From NCBI GenBank assembly GCA_036505615.1, contig DASXTB010000265.1, positions 1 to 17,242 of the forward strand: 17,242 nucleotides of DNA, read 5' to 3'. Positions within the stretch are counted from its first letter, which is position 1. Each line of letters starts with the position of its first letter. Positions 14,728-17,242 of the stretch are shown here, piece by piece. The position numbers and the translations under genes were made by a program. Source of the DNA: DASXTB01 sp036505615 (GTDB lineage: Bacteria; Acidobacteriota; UBA6911; JACQSX01). The notes under the pieces were generated by a model. It worked only from the letters and a program-made list of their open reading frames with translations. It ran no database searches and was not told the DNA's origin.

Positions 14728-14822
14728 GGTTTCTCTCCTTTCAGAATCAGTGAAGGCGTTGTGGCCTCCCTGTCCTTGGTGGCGAAGTTTCTTGAACCGC
14801 AAAGGACCGCAAGGACGCAGAC

Positions 14823-14925
14823 GGCAGGAGGCGGAAGGCAGAAAGCAGAAGGCGGAAAGCAAAAGGCGGAAGGCGGAAAGCAGAAGGCGAAAGGCGGAAG
14901 GCAGAAGGCGGAAGGCAGGAAAAGC
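14823..14925 (+). repeat. Heptamer array, purine-rich on the plus strand
   Basis: About 14 degenerate copies of the 7-mers GGCGGAA, GGCAGAA and AGCAGAA follow each other. Because 7 is not a multiple of 3, all frames stay open and give 7-residue peptide repeats (SAFRLL type on the minus strand) that are not real proteins. It lies upstream of the Tricorn-like gene and is the inverted counterpart of the array at 15003-15144. Confidence 0.8.
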
Positions 14926-15002
14926 ACCATGCGTGTTTGTCATCCGTCATTAGGATTGACCAATAATTACGGTCGGCCAACGATGATTTCCTGCCTGCCT
15001 CG

Positions 15003-15144
15003 TGCCTCCTGCTGCCTGTCCCGCGCCGTCTGCCTTCTGCTTTTCCGCCTCCTGCCTTCTGCTTTCCGCCTTCTGCTTTCCGCCTTCTGCTTTTCCGCCT
15101 CCTGCCTCCTGCCTTCTGCTTTCCGCCTTCTGCCTCCTGCCGCC
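15003..15144 (-). repeat. Heptamer array, inverted relative to 14823-14925
   Basis: About 20 degenerate units of TTCCGCC, TTCTGCC and TCCTGCC types are the complement of the first array's units. The clean part is about 15029-15144, and the units at 15003-15028 are more decayed. Between the arrays lie about 77 bases of unique sequence. The array ends four bases before the stop codon of the substrate-binding protein gene. A transcript through both arrays could fold into a stem of about 100 bp. Confidence 0.8.
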
Positions 15145-15148
15145 CGCC

Positions 15149-16099
15149 CTACGGGTGCTCCCACTTCTTCCACTGCTCCACATACTGATCGACGTTATCT
15201 CGGGTGACCACATCGACTCCGGAATATATTATCGGATTAGGGGGACGCTTTCCCGCCTTGTAGTCGACAAGGATCTTGACCGGTTCGCTGCCCCATCCGA
15301 AGTATTTCTGGCCCACCAAAAGCTGCACTTTTCCTTCGCGCAGCAAATCAGGTGCAGGCGGGATGGTATCAAAGCAGACGAACTTTGTACGCTGAGGATC
15401 TATTGGGGCGAGAGTGTTGCGCGAGAATGCCGGCCATCCGCCGACCGAAATCCACGCATCCAGATCCGGGTATTTGTTCATGGCCGAAGCGATAATCTGG
15501 GCGCAAAGGAATGTATCCTCTTTAGTGTCAAAAATTTCAATGACCTTCATTTCCGGATACTTTTTCAGGCTATCCTCGACACCGTCCAGGCGTCGCTTCA
15601 GATTGTAAGCTCCAACACTGGTGATGATCGCGACCTTGCCTTTTCCTCCGAGCAACTTGGCTGCTCCGTCTCCTAAGGTCTGACCGCCGGCAAAGTCATC
15701 GACACCATAGTACGCAATCCGTTTTGACTTGGGGGCATCTGCGTCCCAGGTCAGCACGGGTATGCCGGCGTCCATGGCCTTGTTGATCGTGTCGGTCAGA
15801 AAATCTCCATTGATGCACGAGATCGCGATTCCGTCGACTCGCTGCGTGATGAATGATTCCAGGATCTCCTTTTGTTTCAGTTCGTCTGCGGTTTCCGGCG
15901 CACGCCAGATGATTTCGACATTGCCCAGCTCTTTGGCGGCGCGCTCGGCGCCAATGCGCGCGTAGTTGAATACGGGCAAATTGAGCGCCTTGGGTATGAT
16001 GGCGAAGCGGTATTTGGTTTTTTGCTCTGGTTGATTCCGAGATCCGCATCCAGTAACCGCTACCATTAAGGTCAGTACTGACAGGTAAATTTTTTTCAT
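15149..16099 (-). CDS. Ribose-type ABC transporter substrate-binding lipoprotein
   Basis: This 316-residue periplasmic binding protein is of the type I fold (RbsB/sugar-binding, Peripla_BP_4). It starts with a lipoprotein signal (MKKIYLSVLTLMVAVTGC, with Cys18 as the lipidated residue). Two lobes are visible: FAIIPKALNLPVFNYARIGA and VDGIAISCINGDFLTDTINK-like in lobe one, and GKGKVAIITSVGAYNLKRRL then DLDAWISVGGWPAF in lobe two, plus the FDTIPPAPDLLREGKVQLLV region. It would deliver a monosaccharide to the permease upstream. It lies 144 bases after the permease stop, with a palindromic repeat in between. ATG at 16097-16099 has only a weak AGGCGAG upstream. The sugar is unknown. Confidence 0.88.
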   Translation of the reverse strand: MKKIYLSVLTLMVAVTGCGSRNQPEQKTKYRFAIIPKALNLPVFNYARIGAERAAKELGNVEIIWRAPETADELKQKEILESFITQRVDGIAISCINGDFLTDTINKAMDAGIPVLTWDADAPKSKRIAYYGVDDFAGGQTLGDGAAKLLGGKGKVAIITSVGAYNLKRRLDGVEDSLKKYPEMKVIEIFDTKEDTFLCAQIIASAMNKYPDLDAWISVGGWPAFSRNTLAPIDPQRTKFVCFDTIPPAPDLLREGKVQLLVGQKYFGWGSEPVKILVDYKAGKRPPNPIIYSGVDVVTRDNVDQYVEQWKKWEHP

Positions 16100-16150
16100 G
16101 TTTTCTCGCCTAGATTCTTGAGACGGCCTGCCGACCTTGCGCTGAGATAT

Positions 16151-16221
16151 TGTAGCGCCGGCCTCTGGCCGGCAGCCGGGTCTACTGTCAAGTCTAAGGC
16201 CGGCTGGAAGCCGGCGCTACA
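16151..16221. repeat. 71-bp palindromic repeat between permease and binding-protein genes
   Basis: TGTAGCGCCGGC (16151-16162) is exactly complementary to GCCGGCGCTACA (16210-16221), and inner CTGGCCGGC and GGCCGGCTGG extend the pairing. This matches the widespread TGTAGCGCCGGC...GCCGGCGCTACA intergenic repeats of soil bacteria. It lies inside a transporter operon, so it may affect the ratio of the two products or mRNA stability. No transposase is present. Confidence 0.7.
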
Positions 16222-16243
16222 GATATACTGCGTCGAAATCCAT

Positions 16244-17209
16244 TCACACTGGCGCCGATCGCCTCGCAATCAATTGGTCCATTACAACAATAACAATCAC
16301 TACTACGCCGACGATGAGCCGGTCATAAAAAGTGGCGCCTTGGATCTGAGGCAAGGCGTTCCGGAGAACGCCAAAGATCAGTGTTCCCAGGACCGCGCCG
16401 GCGACCGATCCGCGCCCGCCTGCAAGACTGGCGCCGCCTACCACTGCCGAGGCGATGATATCAAGCTCGTAGCCGGTAGCGATGTCCGCTTTCCCCTGGC
16501 CCTGCACCAATACCAGGACCACTCCGGACATGGCAGACAACAAGCCGCCTATCGTGTACACCAGTGTTTTGACGCGCCCGACGCGGATTCCGCTGAAGAG
16601 GGCGGCTGTCTCATTGCCTCCCAGAGCGTACACCGACCGTCCCCATTGGAAATTTTTCATCAGGATCTGAAACAGCAGCGCCAGCAAGACCATCACCAGC
16701 GGAGGAATCCAGTCAAGAGGGATTCCCGCCGGCTTCCAATTTGGAGGCAGCTTACCGGAAAAATCAAAGTAACGCCCTTCCGTGGTGATGAAGGCCAGCC
16801 CTCGAGCCACTCCCATCACTCCCAGCGTGGCGATAAATGGTGGCAGGTGCACCAACACCACCAGCGCCGAAGTGAGCAGGCCGGAAATCAGCCCCACCAG
16901 CAATCCTGCGATCAGACTGACGGCCAGTGAATGTCCGCCTTCGATGAAGAAGCGGCCGGTCACGACACCGGAAAGGGCGATCACGGCGCCGGGCGCCAAA
17001 TCAATGCCTCCCGAGATAATGATCATCGCGGCCCCGATAGCTGCAATGCCGTAAATGGAGGAATATTTCAAAATCAAAACTGCATTGTTCCAGTTGAGAA
17101 ACGGATGGCTCCTTCCTCCCTGAGGCCAGAGATACCAGGCGAAGAAAGCGATTTCAAGCAGCAGAATCAGCAGTGTCCCAAATTCCCGAGCCCTCCAGAG
17201 TCTTCTCAT
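16244..17209 (-). CDS. Ribose-type ABC transporter permease (RbsC-like)
   Basis: A 321-residue inner-membrane permease of the branched-chain amino acid/ribose type (BPD_transp_2 family) with eight to ten hydrophobic helices. Typical blocks are IYGIAAIGAAMIIISGGIDL (the SGGIDLAPGAVIAL region), PPFIATLGVMGVARGL, GRSVYALGGNETAALFSGI with the following RVGRVK, and the ELDIIASAVVGGASLAGGRGSV region that contacts the ATPase. It would form the channel for the sugar bound by the downstream lipoprotein. ATG at 17207-17209 is preferred; TTG at 17219-17221 adds four residues and neither has a good Shine-Dalgarno. The ATP-binding partner should lie beyond the window end, upstream on the same strand. Confidence 0.88.
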   Translation of the reverse strand: MRRLWRAREFGTLLILLLEIAFFAWYLWPQGGRSHPFLNWNNAVLILKYSSIYGIAAIGAAMIIISGGIDLAPGAVIALSGVVTGRFFIEGGHSLAVSLIAGLLVGLISGLLTSALVVLVHLPPFIATLGVMGVARGLAFITTEGRYFDFSGKLPPNWKPAGIPLDWIPPLVMVLLALLFQILMKNFQWGRSVYALGGNETAALFSGIRVGRVKTLVYTIGGLLSAMSGVVLVLVQGQGKADIATGYELDIIASAVVGGASLAGGRGSVAGAVLGTLIFGVLRNALPQIQGATFYDRLIVGVVVIVIVVMDQLIARRSAPV

Positions 17210-17242
17210 GGCTGATGTCAATTCTGAGATTTAGGATTCAAA

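Noticed and set aside
14728..14943. 72-residue N-terminal extension of the Tricorn-like protein
   Set aside because: It is translated from the heptamer array (repeating SAFRLL units), whereas the GTG at 14727 has a good Shine-Dalgarno and is followed by a signal peptide.
14747..15676. Several open frames on both strands across the heptamer arrays
   Set aside because: The 7-base period keeps all frames open and gives low-complexity peptides; the longest also runs antisense to the binding-protein gene.

Overview
The window looks like bacterial chromosome from the Acidobacteriota, probably a soil Solibacter/Bryobacter-like lineage. I infer this from a very large SusC/Oar-like TonB-dependent receptor with an N-terminal carboxypeptidase-regulatory domain, a Tricorn-type S41 peptidase, quinoprotein and LuxR remnants, moderately high G+C, and many short palindromic or tandem intergenic repeats. 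No rRNA, tRNA, CRISPR array or intact transposase was seen.

Layout. Positions 1-792 hold no convincing gene. They contain two diverged copies of a roughly 75-bp leader, each followed by its own short tandem repeat. A DUF4386-type membrane protein (793-1545, minus) is followed by a short tandem repeat and a duplicated ribosome-binding-site/start region, which leads into the 1163-residue TonB-dependent receptor (2017-5508, plus) and its strong intrinsic terminator. Positions 5600-6855 form a scrap-and-insert zone: a nitrilase-family fragment carrying the catalytic Cys, an intact vapBC toxin-antitoxin pair (minus), then the C-terminal part of an unidentified, possibly ferritin-like, protein. A plus-strand sugar-metabolism set follows: an RbsD-like pyranase, a Gfo/Idh/MocA oxidoreductase and a TIM-barrel sugar isomerase/epimerase.

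From 9526 to 10252 there are three remnants: the C-terminal end of a PQQ-dependent dehydrogenase (plus), a LuxR-type DNA-binding domain (minus), and the last 27 codons plus terminator of a second TonB receptor (plus). The LuxR and receptor remnants meet at about 10117 and both lack their 5' parts, which is what one deletion between divergent genes would leave. A YihY/BrkB-family membrane protein (minus) now reads into that scar, and its last ~20 residues are antisense to the receptor terminator. Upstream of it are an 82-bp inverted-repeat element and a cluster of small hairpins. The Tricorn-like peptidase (11428-14727, minus) comes next, then a pair of oppositely oriented heptamer-repeat arrays. 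Last is the end of a ribose-type ABC importer operon on the minus strand: permease first, then the substrate-binding lipoprotein, with a 71-bp palindromic repeat between them.

How it may work together. The ABC importer would bring in a monosaccharide, and the pyranase, oxidoreductase and epimerase could convert it. The TonB receptor would take up a larger ligand across the outer membrane, and the Tricorn-like enzyme would trim peptides in the envelope. The substrate cannot be read from the sequence. The most unusual material is structural: the paired leader/tandem-repeat modules (55-806), the inverted heptamer arrays (14823-15144), and the junctions showing how the remnants were formed. I found no convincing new multi-gene system.
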